This document shows, in pieces, positions 63,755 to 64,000 of a DNA stretch of 64,000 nt. Numbering within the stretch: the stretch's first letter is position 1; every line of letters begins with the position of its first letter. The DNA is from Bradyrhizobiaceae bacterium (GTDB lineage Bacteria; Pseudomonadota; Alphaproteobacteria; Rhizobiales; Xanthobacteraceae): assembly GCA_003963145.1 (NCBI GenBank), contig RXJJ01000002.1, positions 62,001-126,000 of the forward strand, written 5' to 3'. The position numbers and the translations under genes were made by a program. The notes beneath the pieces were generated by a model that was given only the letters and a program-made list of their open reading frames with translations, did not search any database and had not been told where the DNA came from.

Positions 63755-63806
63755 TCCGACCGAGCCAAGGGTCCTTCTTCCGCAAAAAGTTCATTTGCAC
63801 AGCGAC

Positions 63807-63838
63807 AAAAGCCCGTCCCAGGACGGGCTTTTTTTTAT
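63807..63838 (+). terminator. Intrinsic terminator after the DUF3597 gene
   Basis: GCCCGTCC at 63811-63818 pairs with GGACGGGC at 63821-63828 around a two-base centre, followed by a run of nine T with one A. A preceding A run makes it bidirectional. Confidence 0.9.
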
Positions 63839-63989
63839 TCGTCCGGCGTGTGCGCCGCGTCAGGGGCAGCGGTTCACGCTCTGGTGTTTGATGGTCGCGC
63901 AGGCGCGGCTTGCCGGTCATCTTTCGAGAGAATACAAGGCTCGCAGACTTCGGCGACACGCCCTAACCAAGAAAACACGGGGAAACATC

Positions 63990-64000
63990 ATGACCACTCT
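63990..64000 (+). CDS. Start of a gene cut by the window edge
   Basis: An ATG at 63990 preceded by GGGGAA begins an open frame (Met-Thr-Thr-Leu) that runs off the right edge. Too short to identify. Confidence 0.45.

Overview
The window is a high-GC stretch of chromosome from an alphaproteobacterium of the Rhizobiales, most like the Bradyrhizobium / Rhodopseudomonas / Nitrobacter / Afipia group. Evidence is the gene order trpD-trpC-moaC-moeA ... lexA-comEC with gltX divergent, the LexA box of the form GTTC-N7-GTTC, a pyruvate dehydrogenase E1 beta that carries its own lipoyl domain, eno-ftsB-pdhA linkage, and the tatABC-serS-surE-pcm-nlpD-yajC-secDF run. Nearly all genes are core metabolism or cell-envelope functions. 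I found no rRNA, tRNA, CRISPR array, transposase or integrase.

Layout. 1-10.1 kb: start of gltX, comEC, lexA with an SOS box, a fluoride module (riboswitch, a 60-residue membrane protein and crcB), then moeA-moaC-trpC-trpD and a PpiD-type periplasmic foldase, all but comEC on the minus strand. 10.3-20.8 kb: tpiA, secG, pyrG, NIPSNAP and VOC proteins, kdsA, a SnoaL-like protein, queF, eno, a 2-oxoglutarate oxygenase, an FMN reductase and ftsB. 20.9-28.5 kb: the pyruvate dehydrogenase complex (pdhA, pdhB, pdhC, lpdA), interrupted after pdhC by an AT-rich gene encoding a macro-like plus TIR/deoxyribosyltransferase-like fusion, and by a minus-strand pair (an unknown 84-residue protein and a ModA-like binding protein). 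28.5-33.5 kb: an accessory stretch with a GT61 glycosyltransferase, an AraC regulator, two tandem outer-membrane barrels and a Rap1a-like protein. 33.8-48.6 kb: ilvD, a Sel1 protein, xthA, erpA, dgt, argS, a SPOR protein, nagZ, scpA-scpB, tatABC and serS. 48.6-64 kb: surE, a lone response regulator, pcm, nlpD, small exported proteins, a DUF815 ATPase, yajC-secD-secF with two homologues of mitochondrial complex I assembly factors, trmFO, a DUF1127 protein, a lytic transglycosylase, a DJ-1/PfpI protein and the DUF2189 and DUF3597 proteins.

The points that stand out are compositional. Three tracts are visibly AT-rich in an otherwise GC-rich window: the complete macro/TIR-like gene at 24.83-25.87 kb, which I read as a recently acquired candidate defence or NAD/nucleotide-signalling gene; an in-frame patch at the 3' part of tpiA (10.90-11.10 kb) that keeps the normal TIM protein sequence; and an in-frame 85-codon segment inside serS (47.71-47.97 kb) that appears to lengthen the seryl-tRNA synthetase. 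The fluoride riboswitch in front of a previously easy-to-miss small membrane protein and crcB is the clearest regulatory element.
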